From Hyphomicrobiales bacterium (lineage in GTDB: Bacteria > Pseudomonadota > Alphaproteobacteria > Rhizobiales > Beijerinckiaceae): DNA of 6,020 bases. Every line of letters starts with the position of its first letter. The first letter of the stretch is position 1. Made by a program: the position numbers and the translations under genes. Location: the NCBI GenBank assembly GCA_003567055.1, contig PXAW01000248.1, forward strand, positions 1-6,020, read 5' to 3'. Under the pieces are notes generated by a model, which did no database searches, had not been told where the DNA came from, and saw only the letters and a program-made list of their open reading frames with translations. This document shows, one piece after another, positions 1-5,207 of the stretch.

Positions 1-408
1 CTCGGGAAGATCCATGACCGTCACACCTTCGGCGGGGACATCCATCAATTGCTCGTCATCCTCGACGAAGAAATGATGGTGCTCGCTCGGATTGGTGTCG
101 AAATAGGTCTTGGAGCCATCCACCGCGAGCTGACGCAACAGGCCGGCTTCAGTGAACTGGTGGAGGGTGTTGTAGACGGTGGCGAGGGAAACCGGGACGC
201 GGGCGCGCGAGGCTTCCTCGAAGAGGATCTCCGCCGTGATGTGGCGATCGCCCTTGCCGAACAAGAGCCAGCCCAGCGAAACACGCTGGCGCGTCGGGCG
301 CAGGCCGACACGGCGCAGCTTGTCACGCAGATCCGACAGCGGACAACCCGTACGCGCTACCGAGCCCGGCTGGCCTGTCAGCTTGTTCATCGACACCATC
401 TGATCCAT
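1..408 (-). CDS. irr: Irr, Fur-family iron/heme-responsive transcriptional regulator (3' end cut by window edge)
   Basis: Irr senses heme status and represses or activates iron, heme and Fe-S genes in alphaproteobacteria. The 136 visible residues contain GLRPTRQR (35-42), a Fur-type winged helix with PVSLATVYNTL (72-82), GLLRQ (89-93), KTYFDTN (100-106) and the HHH cluster at 110-112 that in Bradyrhizobium Irr is the ferrous-heme/metal site. An N-terminal Cys-Pro is present at 22-23 as GCPLSD, a reduced version of the Bradyrhizobium heme motif GCPWHD. The C-terminal part lies beyond position 1. The ATG at 406-408 was chosen because the promoter at 448-476 leaves room for a leader and GAAGAAG precedes it. 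GTG at 427-429, preceded by AGGGG, or the ATGs at 397-399 and 388-390 are alternatives. The gene is divergent from fabA. Family assignment is very secure; the start is not. Confidence 0.95.
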   Translation of the reverse strand, partial: MDQMVSMNKLTGQPGSVARTGCPLSDLRDKLRRVGLRPTRQRVSLGWLLFGKGDRHITAEILFEEASRARVPVSLATVYNTLHQFTEAGLLRQLAVDGSKTYFDTNPSEHHHFFVEDDEQLMDVPAEGVTVMDLPE

Positions 409-447
409 GACGACCGCTTCTTCATTCACGTGTGGCACCCCTACACT

Positions 448-476
448 CGTATAGGGTTGCCGGGCCCGTTTCGCAA
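448..476 (-). promoter_or_regulatory. Probable sigma70-type promoter of irr
   Basis: Read on the minus strand, TTGCGA (476-471) is followed by exactly 17 bases and then TATACG (453-448). Both boxes resemble the -35 and -10 consensus (TTGACA, TATAAT) and the spacing is optimal. The predicted transcript start is near 441, giving a leader of about 33 nt to the ATG at 408. If this is the promoter, a GTG start at 427-429 would be almost leaderless. No known Irr or RirA operator overlaps it. Confidence 0.5.
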
Positions 477-521
477 CCCGTAGAGCCCCGCATGATGCCC
501 GATACGAACGGATTCCGCGTT

Positions 522-546
522 GGAACGGCATCCCGTTCAGCCCGTT
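522..546 (+). promoter_or_regulatory. Candidate EcfG (general stress response) promoter facing fabA
   Basis: GGAAC at 522-526 and CGTT at 543-546 are separated by 16 bases, which matches the alphaproteobacterial EcfG/RpoE2 promoter consensus GGAAC-N16/17-CGTT exactly. A start would fall near 553, giving a fabA leader of about 165 nt. A match of this length can arise by chance a few times in a hundred for a window this size, so position and orientation are the main support. Confidence 0.35.
523..538. repeat. Inverted repeat GAACGG-N4-CCGTTC
   Basis: A perfect 6-bp dyad (523-528 and 533-538, 4-bp centre) overlaps the upstream half of the EcfG-like motif. A related copy, GAACGGATTCCGCGTT, begins 17 bp upstream at 506. 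The arrangement could be an operator, or a by-product of the promoter motif. Confidence 0.5.
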
Positions 547-663
547 GTCGCATCACCTCGGTATCTCGCCGTTCGACATGGCGCGTTGATTTTCTGCGCA
601 ATGGCGTGGAAAGGGCATGGAGGTGCCTTTGATGGCCAGTTACACTATGTTAACAGACGCGCG

Positions 664-680
664 CCGGCAAACTGTGCCGG
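664..680. repeat. Perfect 6-bp hairpin in the fabA leader
   Basis: CCGGCA (664-669), loop AACTG, TGCCGG (675-680). It ends 39 bp before the fabA ATG and has no T-run, so it is not a terminator. It would lie in the 5' untranslated region if transcription starts upstream near 553. Confidence 0.5.
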
Positions 681-719
681 AGCAAGAACGATGAGCCCGA
701 AAGGATCGGCCGGAAACAC

Positions 720-1232
720 ATGGACCGTCAAACCAGCTTCACTTACGAGGAACTCCTCGCTTGCGGTCGCGGCGAGATGTTCGGCCCCGGTAACGCGCAG
801 CTGCCGCTGCCGCCCATGCTGATGTTCGACCGTATCACCTCCGTCGGCGAAGACGGCGGCGCCTACGGCAAGGGGCATGTGCGTGCCGAGCTCGACGTAC
901 GCCCCGACCTCTGGTTCTTCCCCTGCCATTTCCAGGGCGATCCGGTGATGCCGGGCTGCCTCGGGCTCGATGCCCTGTGGCAGATGGTCGGCTTCCACCT
1001 GGGCTGGCTCGGCGCCGAGGGGCGCGGGCGCGCGCTCGGTGTCGGCGAGGTGAAATTCGCCGATCAGGTGCTGCCGAGCGTCAAGAAGGTCGTCTACGGC
1101 GTCGATCTCAAGCGCGTCTTCCGCTCGAAGCTGGTGCTCGGCGTGGCCGACGGCTTCCTCGAGGCGGACGGCAAGCGCATCTACGAAGCCAAGGATCTGC
1201 GCGTCGGGCTGTTCAAGCCGGAAGCGGCCTGA
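720..1232 (+). CDS. fabA: 3-hydroxydecanoyl-ACP dehydratase/isomerase FabA
   Basis: FabA dehydrates 3-hydroxydecanoyl-ACP to trans-2-decenoyl-ACP and isomerises it to cis-3-decenoyl-ACP, the branch point to unsaturated fatty acids in the cytosolic type II pathway. The 170-residue product is near the 172 of E. coli FabA and aligns end to end: GRGEMFG (16-22), [21 protein letters not shown] (64-84), ALGVGEVKF (105-113) and DLRVGLF (159-165). The active-site histidine of the hot-dog fold is His70 and the partner aspartate is Asp84, the same numbers as in E. coli. The ATG at 720 is preceded by GGAA (712-715) and AAAGGA (700-705), so the ribosome binding site is only moderate. It is the first gene of the fabA-fabB-fabI cluster, 124 bp before fabB. 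Confidence 0.98.
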   Translation: MDRQTSFTYEELLACGRGEMFGPGNAQLPLPPMLMFDRITSVGEDGGAYGKGHVRAELDVRPDLWFFPCHFQGDPVMPGCLGLDALWQMVGFHLGWLGAEGRGRALGVGEVKFADQVLPSVKKVVYGVDLKRVFRSKLVLGVADGFLEADGKRIYEAKDLRVGLFKPEAA

Positions 1233-1266
1233 GCATCACGGGGCCGGGTGACCGGCAAGGTGAGCA

Positions 1267-1283
1267 CGGCGGCGTGGCCGCCG
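1267..1283. repeat. 7-bp GC hairpin in the fabA-fabB gap
   Basis: CGGCGGC (1267-1273), loop GTG, GCCGCCG (1277-1283) form a perfect stem in the 124-bp gap between fabA and fabB. No T-run follows, so a Rho-independent terminator is unlikely. It could stabilise the fabA message end or tune the fabA:fabB ratio. Confidence 0.5.
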
Positions 1284-1341
1284 GAGAGAACAATGCTTGA
1301 AGAACAATCCGCTTCGGGCTCGCGCGGGCTCCAATCGCGGC

Positions 1342-1350
1342 GGAAGGGAG
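1342..1350 (+). promoter_or_regulatory. Ribosome binding site that sets the fabB start
   Basis: GGAAGGGAG ends 6 bp before the ATG at 1357. It decides the start in favour of [10 protein letters not shown] over an in-frame TTG at 1297 that would add 20 residues without family support. Confidence 0.8.
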
Positions 1351-1356
1351 TTGCAC

Positions 1357-2580
1357 ATGAGACGCGTCGTCGTCACGGGAATGGGGATCGTCTCCTCCAT
1401 CGGCAATGATACGCAGGAGGTCACGACCTCCCTGCGCGAGGGGCGCTCCGGTATCGGTTTCGCACAGGAATACGCCGACCTGAACTTCCGCTGCCATGTC
1501 CATGGCGCGCCGAAGATCGATGTCGAGGCGCTGGTCGATCGCCGCGCCATGCGCTTCCACGGCGGTGGCACGGCCTGGAACCATGTCGCCATGGACCAGG
1601 CGATCGCGCAATCCGGGCTCGAGGAGAAGGACATCTCCAACGAGCGCACCGGCATCATCATGGGCTCCGGCGGACCCTCGACGCGCACCATCGTCGAGGC
1701 GGCGCGGATCACCCAGGACAAGGGCCCCAAGCGCATCGGCCCCTTCGCCGTGCCCAAGGCGATGTCCTCGACCGCAGCCGCGACGCTCGCGACCTGGTTC
1801 AAGATCAAGGGCGTGAACTATTCGATCTCCTCGGCCTGCGCCACCTCGAATCATTGCATCGGCAATGCCTTCGAGACGATCCAGGCGGGACGGCAGGACA
1901 TCATCTTCGCCGGCGGCTGCGAGGATCTCGACTGGACGCTCTCCAACCTGTTCGACGCCATGGGCGCGATGTCGAGCAAGTACAACGACACGCCCGAGAC
2001 CGCCTCGCGCGCCTATGACCGCTATCGCGACGGGTTCGTCATCGCCGGTGGCGCGGGGGTGCTGGTGCTCGAGGAGATGGAGCACGCCAGGGCGCGCGGC
2101 GCTACCATCATCGCCGAGATCGTCGGCTACGGCGCCACGTCGGACGGCTACGACATGGTCGCGCCGTCGGGCGAGGGCGCGGTGCGCTGCATGCGCCAGG
2201 CGCTCTCGACGGTGAAAGCCCCGATCGATTTCGTCAATCCGCATGCCACGGCGACCCCGGTGGGGGATGCCAAGGAGATCGAGGCCCTGCGCGAGATCTT
2301 CGGCTCCGGCGAGAAATGCCCGCCGATCGCGGCGACGAAGTCGCTCACCGGCCATTCGCTCGGCGCCACGGGCGTGCAGGAGGCGATCTATTCGATTCTG
2401 ATGATGCAGAACGAATTCATCTGCGCGAATGCCCATATCACCGAGCTCGACCCGGAATTCTCCGACATGCCGATCTCGACCAAGCGCCGCGACAACGCGA
2501 AGATCGGCTGTTTCATGTCGAATTCCTTCGGCTTCGGCGGCACCAACGCGACCATCGTGATGAAACATCCCGACGCCTGA
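1357..2580 (+). CDS. fabB: 3-oxoacyl-ACP synthase I (beta-ketoacyl-ACP synthase) FabB
   Basis: FabB condenses malonyl-ACP with acyl-ACP and is the synthase needed to elongate the cis-3-decenoyl-ACP made by FabA. The 407-residue product matches the 406 of E. coli FabB. The N-terminus [16 protein letters not shown] is typical of the thiolase fold. Catalytic residues are in place: Cys161 in [13 protein letters not shown], His296 in [11 protein letters not shown], Lys328 and His333 in [13 protein letters not shown], with the C-terminal loop [13 protein letters not shown] at 389-401. The fabA partner immediately upstream separates this from a FabF. The TGA sits at the centre of a perfect 14-bp palindrome. 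fabI starts 30 bp later, so the two are probably co-transcribed. Confidence 0.97.
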   Translation: MRRVVVTGMGIVSSIGNDTQEVTTSLREGRSGIGFAQEYADLNFRCHVHGAPKIDVEALVDRRAMRFHGGGTAWNHVAMDQAIAQSGLEEKDISNERTGIIMGSGGPSTRTIVEAARITQDKGPKRIGPFAVPKAMSSTAAATLATWFKIKGVNYSISSACATSNHCIGNAFETIQAGRQDIIFAGGCEDLDWTLSNLFDAMGAMSSKYNDTPETASRAYDRYRDGFVIAGGAGVLVLEEMEHARARGATIIAEIVGYGATSDGYDMVAPSGEGAVRCMRQALSTVKAPIDFVNPHATATPVGDAKEIEALREIFGSGEKCPPIAATKSLTGHSLGATGVQEAIYSILMMQNEFICANAHITELDPEFSDMPISTKRRDNAKIGCFMSNSFGFGGTNATIVMKHPDA

Positions 2581-2587
2581 TCAGGCG
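2574..2587. repeat. 14-bp perfect palindrome at the fabB stop codon
   Basis: CGCCTGATCAGGCG has its centre between 2580 and 2581, directly after the fabB TGA. As RNA it would fold into a 5-bp stem with a GAUC loop. No T-run follows. Confidence 0.6.
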
Positions 2588-2595
2588 CGGTTGAA

Positions 2596-2603
2596 GGGGA
2601 GGG
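2596..2603 (+). promoter_or_regulatory. Ribosome binding site that sets a TTG start for fabI
   Basis: GGGGAGGG lies 7 bp before TTG at 2611 but 19 bp before the in-frame ATG at 2623, so the TTG is the better start. Confidence 0.65.
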
Positions 2604-2610
2604 CAGGCTT

Positions 2611-3438
2611 TTGACCGGTCTGATGAAGGGCAAGCGCGGCCTGATCATGGGTGTCGCCAACAACCATTCCATCGCCTGGGGAATCGCGAAAGCGGTGGCG
2701 GACCAGGGCGCCGAGCTGGCCTTTACCTATCAGGGTGATGCGCTCGGGCGGCGGGTGAAGCCGCTGGCCGAATCGGTGGGCTCCAATCTCGTCATGCCCT
2801 GCGACGTCGAGGATCTGGCCTCGCTCGACGCGGTGTTCGAGCAGCTCGACGCGGCCTGGAGCGACGGCTTCGACTTCCTCGTCCACGCCATCGGCTACTC
2901 GGCCAAGGAAGAGCTTAAGGGGCGCTATATCGACGCCACCACCCGCGAGAATTTCTCGCGCACCATGGTGATCTCCTGCTTCTCCTTCACCGAGGCGGCG
3001 CAGCGCGCGGCAAAGCGCATGCGCGCGGGCGGCTCGATGCTGACGCTGACCTATGGCGGCTCGATGCGGGTCATGCCCAATTACAACGTGATGGGTATGG
3101 CCAAGGCCGCGCTCGAATCGAGCGTGCGCTACCTCGCCTCCGATCTCGGCCCGGAGAACATCCGCGTCAACGCCATCTCCGCCGGCCCGGTGCGCACCCT
3201 GGCGGGCGCCGGCATCACCGATGCGCGGCTGATGTTCGCCTATCAGAAGGCGCATGCGCCGCTGCGGCGGACGGTGACGATCGAGGATGTCGGCGGCTCG
3301 GGGCTGTATCTGCTCTCGGATCTGTCGAACGGCGTCACCGGCGAAATCCACTATGTGGATTCCGGGTACAACACCATCTCCATGCCGAGCCCGGGCTCGC
3401 TCAAGGAGCAGGAATCGGCGGGCGTGATCGATACCTGA
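2611..3438 (+). CDS. fabI: Enoyl-ACP reductase (NADH) FabI
   Basis: FabI reduces trans-2-enoyl-ACP in the last step of each fatty acid elongation cycle. The 275-residue product is a divergent short-chain dehydrogenase with the FabI nucleotide loop GVANNHSIAWGIA (14-26), AFTYQGD (37-43), CDVED (64-68), VHAIGYS (91-97), and the FabI-type Tyr-x6-Lys pair Tyr158/Lys165 in PNYNVMGMAK plus Tyr148. These correspond to Tyr156, Lys163 and Tyr146 of E. coli, each shifted by two. NAISAGPVRTLA (187-198) and RRTVTIEDVGGS (219-230) are also typical. At the position of E. coli Phe203, which contacts triclosan, the residue is Ala205; Gly95 and Met161 are kept. The TTG start is supported by the ribosome binding site; ATG at 2623 would shorten it by four residues. 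Rhizobia often carry two FabI paralogues, so this may not be the only enoyl reductase. Confidence 0.95.
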   Translation: MTGLMKGKRGLIMGVANNHSIAWGIAKAVADQGAELAFTYQGDALGRRVKPLAESVGSNLVMPCDVEDLASLDAVFEQLDAAWSDGFDFLVHAIGYSAKEELKGRYIDATTRENFSRTMVISCFSFTEAAQRAAKRMRAGGSMLTLTYGGSMRVMPNYNVMGMAKAALESSVRYLASDLGPENIRVNAISAGPVRTLAGAGITDARLMFAYQKAHAPLRRTVTIEDVGGSGLYLLSDLSNGVTGEIHYVDSGYNTISMPSPGSLKEQESAGVIDT

Positions 3439-3453
3439 GCGGCCTCGGTCCGC
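3439..3453. repeat. Imperfect inverted repeat between convergent fabI and mscL
   Basis: The whole 15-bp gap folds: GCGG (3439-3442) pairs with CCGC (3450-3453), with one mismatch and one further pair around a TCG loop. It could be a minimal bidirectional hairpin. There is no T-run on either side, so termination here is doubtful and the two transcripts may overlap. Confidence 0.3.
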
Positions 3454-3951
3454 TTACGCCTTGCGATCTTCCGGCGTATCCGGCCCGCCTGATGGGGTCT
3501 GCGCAGGGGAGGCCGCGCCGCCGGCTGCGAGCAGATCGCGGATTTCGGCGAGAATTTTCACATCCGCCGGGAGCTCGACCGACGGGGAGGGTGTGGCTTC
3601 CGCCTTCCGCTCCTCGCGCTCCTTGAGGCGGTTGATCAGCTTCACCAGGATGAAGAGCACCCAGGCGATGATCAGGAAGTTCAGCGCCACGGTGATGAAC
3701 GAGCCATAGGCGATCACTGCGCCCTGTTCGCGGGCCGCATCCAGCGTGCTCGCGGTGACCTCGCCCGACAGGGGCAGGAAGTAGTTGTTGAAATCGAGCC
3801 CGCCGGTGAGCGCGCCGATGATCGGCATCATCATGTCGCTGACCATCGAATCGACGATGCGCGAGAAAGCCGCGCCGATGATCACGCCGATGGCGAGATC
3901 GACCACGCTGCCGCGCAGGGCGAATTTCCGGAATTCATCGATAACGGCCAT
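3454..3951 (-). CDS. mscL: Large-conductance mechanosensitive channel MscL
   Basis: MscL is a homopentameric inner-membrane channel that opens under high membrane tension and releases solutes on hypo-osmotic shock. The 165-residue product starts [20 protein letters not shown], and numbering follows E. coli exactly through TM1, including pore residues Leu19, Gly22 and Val23 in [14 protein letters not shown]1 spans about 16-46, with a periplasmic loop at about 50-76 and TM2 at about 78-104. The cytoplasmic helix contains LAEIRDLL (134-141), as in the E. coli C-terminal bundle. The protein is about 29 residues longer than E. coli MscL (136) through a Ser/Pro-rich linker (119-129) and a Gly/Ala/Pro-rich tail (143-165). 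GGGAGGA lies 6 bp upstream of the ATG. The dehydrogenase gene ends 23 bp upstream, so the two probably share a transcript. Confidence 0.97.
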   Translation of the reverse strand: MAVIDEFRKFALRGSVVDLAIGVIIGAAFSRIVDSMVSDMMMPIIGALTGGLDFNNYFLPLSGEVTASTLDAAREQGAVIAYGSFITVALNFLIIAWVLFILVKLINRLKEREERKAEATPSPSVELPADVKILAEIRDLLAAGGAASPAQTPSGGPDTPEDRKA

Positions 3952-3974
3952 GGTTTTCCTCCCGATCGCGCTCC

Positions 3975-4844
3975 TCAGGCGAATTTCTGCGTGATCCCGC
4001 CATCGACGACAAGTTCCGCGCCGGTGACATATTTGGCTTCGTCGCTGGCGAGGTAGAGGCAGGCCGTGGCGACGTCATAGGCGTCGCCCATGCGCCCCAT
4101 CGGGCATTGCGCCGCGCGCGTCTGTTTGAGGCCGGCAACGTCGCCCTGCGTGGCGTAGGCACTGGTGAGCCCGGCCGTGACCATCGGCGTATCCATCAGG
4201 CCGGGAAGCACCGCATTGGCGCGCACGCCCTTGCCCGCATATTCGAGCGCGATGGCCCGCGTGAGGCCGAGCATGGCCGATTTCGTTGCGTAATAGGTGA
4301 CATAGGGCACGCCGGTGTACCGAATCGCGGCGATCGAGGCGATGTTCACCACCGCGCCGCGCCCGCGCTCCTCCATCTCCGGCAGGATGTGCTTGGCGGT
4401 GAGGTAGGCGCTCTTGACGTTGATGGCGAAGACCCGGTCCCAGTCGGCGGCGTCGATCTCGGTGACGCGGTCGAGCTTGACGATGCCGACATTGTTGACG
4501 AGCACGTCGATTGCCCCGAAGCGGGCGCGGCATGCCGCGATCGCGGCTGCGACCTGGTCCTCCTGCGTGACGTCGCAGGCCATGACGGCGCATTCGCCGC
4601 CATCCGCCGCGCTGATGGCGCGAATCGCCGCGCAGGCTTCCTCTGCGGCATCCGGGTTGATGTCGACGCCGAAGACCTTCGCGCCCTCGCGGGCATAGAG
4701 CGCGGCGATGGCCTTGCCGTTGCCCCATCCCGGCCCGACGGAGCCGATCCCGGTGACGAAGGCGACGCGGCCGGCGAGGCGACCGGAGGGGCGGTGTGAT
4801 TCGAGAAGGGTCTGGGGATTGGTCGAAGTGTCGTCGGCGGCCAT
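3975..4844 (-). CDS. Short-chain dehydrogenase/reductase (SDR), substrate unknown
   Basis: This is a classical-type NAD(P)-dependent oxidoreductase of 289 residues, about 40 longer than FabG because of an N-terminal extension (1-25) and an enlarged cofactor loop. The loop reads [15 protein letters not shown] (31-45), in place of the usual TGxxxGIG. Asp61 at the end of the second strand suggests NAD(H) rather than NADP(H). CDV (90-92), NNVG (117-120), Asn142, Ser170 and the Tyr184-x3-Lys188 pair complete the catalytic set. Ser to Tyr spacing is 14, one more than in FabG. The C-terminus [17 protein letters not shown] (273-289) is typical. GGGAGGAG 6 bp upstream selects the ATG at 4842-4844 over the in-frame ATG at 4860-4862. 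It is not confidently a fatty acid FabG, since it faces away from the fab genes; a catabolic alcohol or hydroxyacid dehydrogenase is equally possible. Confidence 0.9.
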   Translation of the reverse strand: MAADDTSTNPQTLLESHRPSGRLAGRVAFVTGIGSVGPGWGNGKAIAALYAREGAKVFGVDINPDAAEEACAAIRAISAADGGECAVMACDVTQEDQVAAAIAACRARFGAIDVLVNNVGIVKLDRVTEIDAADWDRVFAINVKSAYLTAKHILPEMEERGRGAVVNIASIAAIRYTGVPYVTYYATKSAMLGLTRAIALEYAGKGVRANAVLPGLMDTPMVTAGLTSAYATQGDVAGLKQTRAAQCPMGRMGDAYDVATACLYLASDEAKYVTGAELVVDGGITQKFA

Positions 4845-4850
4845 CTCATG

Positions 4851-4858
4851 CTCCTCCC
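4851..4858 (-). promoter_or_regulatory. Ribosome binding site that sets the SDR start
   Basis: GGGAGGAG on the minus strand ends 6 bp before the ATG at 4844-4842. The longer reading frame from 4862 would place this strong site inside the coding region, so the shorter start is preferred. Confidence 0.8.
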
Positions 4859-4941
4859 GCATTCTTTTTGACGTTACGGCAGGGTAGAGCAGGGGCGATG
4901 CGACTGGGAAGCGGATTTACCCGGGAACAGGTATGCGCAGA

Positions 4942-5100
4942 TCAGTGCTGAAGAAGCAGAATCAGGGCCATGCCGACGCTGCCCTCGGCCTTCGGTGTCG
5001 GAAGGCCCGCGCCGGACGCCATCACGCCGATGCCGCCGATCAGCCCGATCATGGCGAAGCAGTAAGCGGTGGTGAAGGCGGTGGTGGCGAAGCGGCGCAT
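4942..5100 (-). CDS. Small hydrophobic protein of 52 residues, function unknown
   Basis: I do not recognise a family. The reading frame encodes MRRFATTAFTTAYCFAMIGL at the N-terminus, then a Gly-rich stretch (IGGIGVMASGAG, 21-32), a short polar linker PTPKAEG (34-40), and a second hydrophobic segment VGMALILLL (42-50), ending QH. Two basic residues followed by a hydrophobic run of about 15-28 suggest an inner-membrane anchor or signal peptide; a two-span hairpin protein is possible. AAGGGAG lies 6 bp upstream of the ATG, as good as any other start in the window, and is the main argument for a real gene. The start codon and ribosome binding site lie within an inverted repeat (5097-5130). The SDR gene begins 97 bp downstream. 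A chance frame cannot be excluded. Confidence 0.6.
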   Translation of the reverse strand: MRRFATTAFTTAYCFAMIGLIGGIGVMASGAGLPTPKAEGSVGMALILLLQH

Positions 5101-5130
5101 GGTGATCTCCCTTGTTGGAAATCACCATGC
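5097..5130. repeat. Perfect 10-bp inverted repeat enclosing the ribosome binding site and start of the small gene
   Basis: GCATGGTGAT (5097-5106) and ATCACCATGC (5121-5130) are exact reverse complements with a 14-bp centre. In the minus-strand transcript the ATG of the 52-residue protein sits in the 3' arm and its AAGGGAG (5113-5107) sits in the loop against the stem. A folded message would hide the start codon. The dyad could instead be a DNA operator. Confidence 0.75.
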
Positions 5131-5146
5131 CAAACCTTGGCTGGAC

Positions 5147-5184
5147 CGACCCTGAGCGCGATATTCAGATAGCGTTCAGGGTCG
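5147..5184. repeat. 13-bp inverted repeat (possible 3' hairpin of the amidohydrolase gene)
   Basis: CGACCCTGAGCGC (5147-5159) pairs with GCGTTCAGGGTCG (5172-5184) around a 12-base loop, with one G-T wobble and otherwise perfect. It begins 23 bp after the amidohydrolase stop in the direction of transcription. There is no T-run after it on the minus strand, so it is not a classical intrinsic terminator. An mRNA-stabilising or Rho-assisted 3' end, or an operator for the small gene, are alternatives. Confidence 0.65.
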
Positions 5185-5207
5185 TTAACGGGTTTTGACG
5201 GCCTTCC

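Larger units (their letters stand above)
409..719. other. Divergent irr-fabA intergenic region
   Basis: This 311-bp stretch holds no convincing gene. It contains the irr promoter (448-476), a near-repeat built on GAACGG (506-511 and 523-528), an EcfG-like motif (522-546) facing fabA, a bulged hairpin (610-630) and a perfect 6-bp hairpin (664-680). A second, weak sigma70-like candidate for fabA is TTGATG (629-634), then 16 bases, then TAACAG (651-656). I saw no ICE/Irr box and no RirA iron-responsive operator. Confidence 0.7.

Noticed and set aside
648..655. TGTTAACA, and CGTTAACG at 5183-5190, as CtrA sites
   Set aside because: Each contains a TTAAC half-site, but neither has a second TTAA seven bases away, so the full CtrA motif is not met.
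691..822. Short plus-strand reading frame beginning [10 protein letters not shown], overlapping the fabA start
   Set aside because: It has a plausible GGAG 8 bp upstream, but most of it is the fabA coding sequence in another frame and its Ser/Arg/Cys-rich composition is typical of a GC-rich shadow.
1297..1356. Extension of FabB to an upstream TTG
   Set aside because: The strong GGAAGGGAG site and the family-typical N-terminus both place the start at 1357.
1213..2568. Long minus-strand reading frame opposite fabB
   Set aside because: It mirrors fabB on the other strand, is Arg/Gly/His-rich without any recognisable domain, and is an expected by-product of GC-rich third positions.
2581..3351. 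256-codon minus-strand frame opposite fabI
   Set aside because: It is an antisense shadow of fabI with low-complexity composition and no family features.
4107..4799. 230-codon plus-strand frame opposite the SDR gene
   Set aside because: It is antisense to a clear dehydrogenase with intact motifs and has Asp/Arg/Gly-rich shadow composition.
4874..5128. 84-codon minus-strand frame with a His/Arg-rich product
   Set aside because: It starts at the ATG created by the outer arm of the inverted repeat, has a low-complexity His/Arg composition, and overlaps the better-supported 52-residue frame that has its own ribosome binding site.
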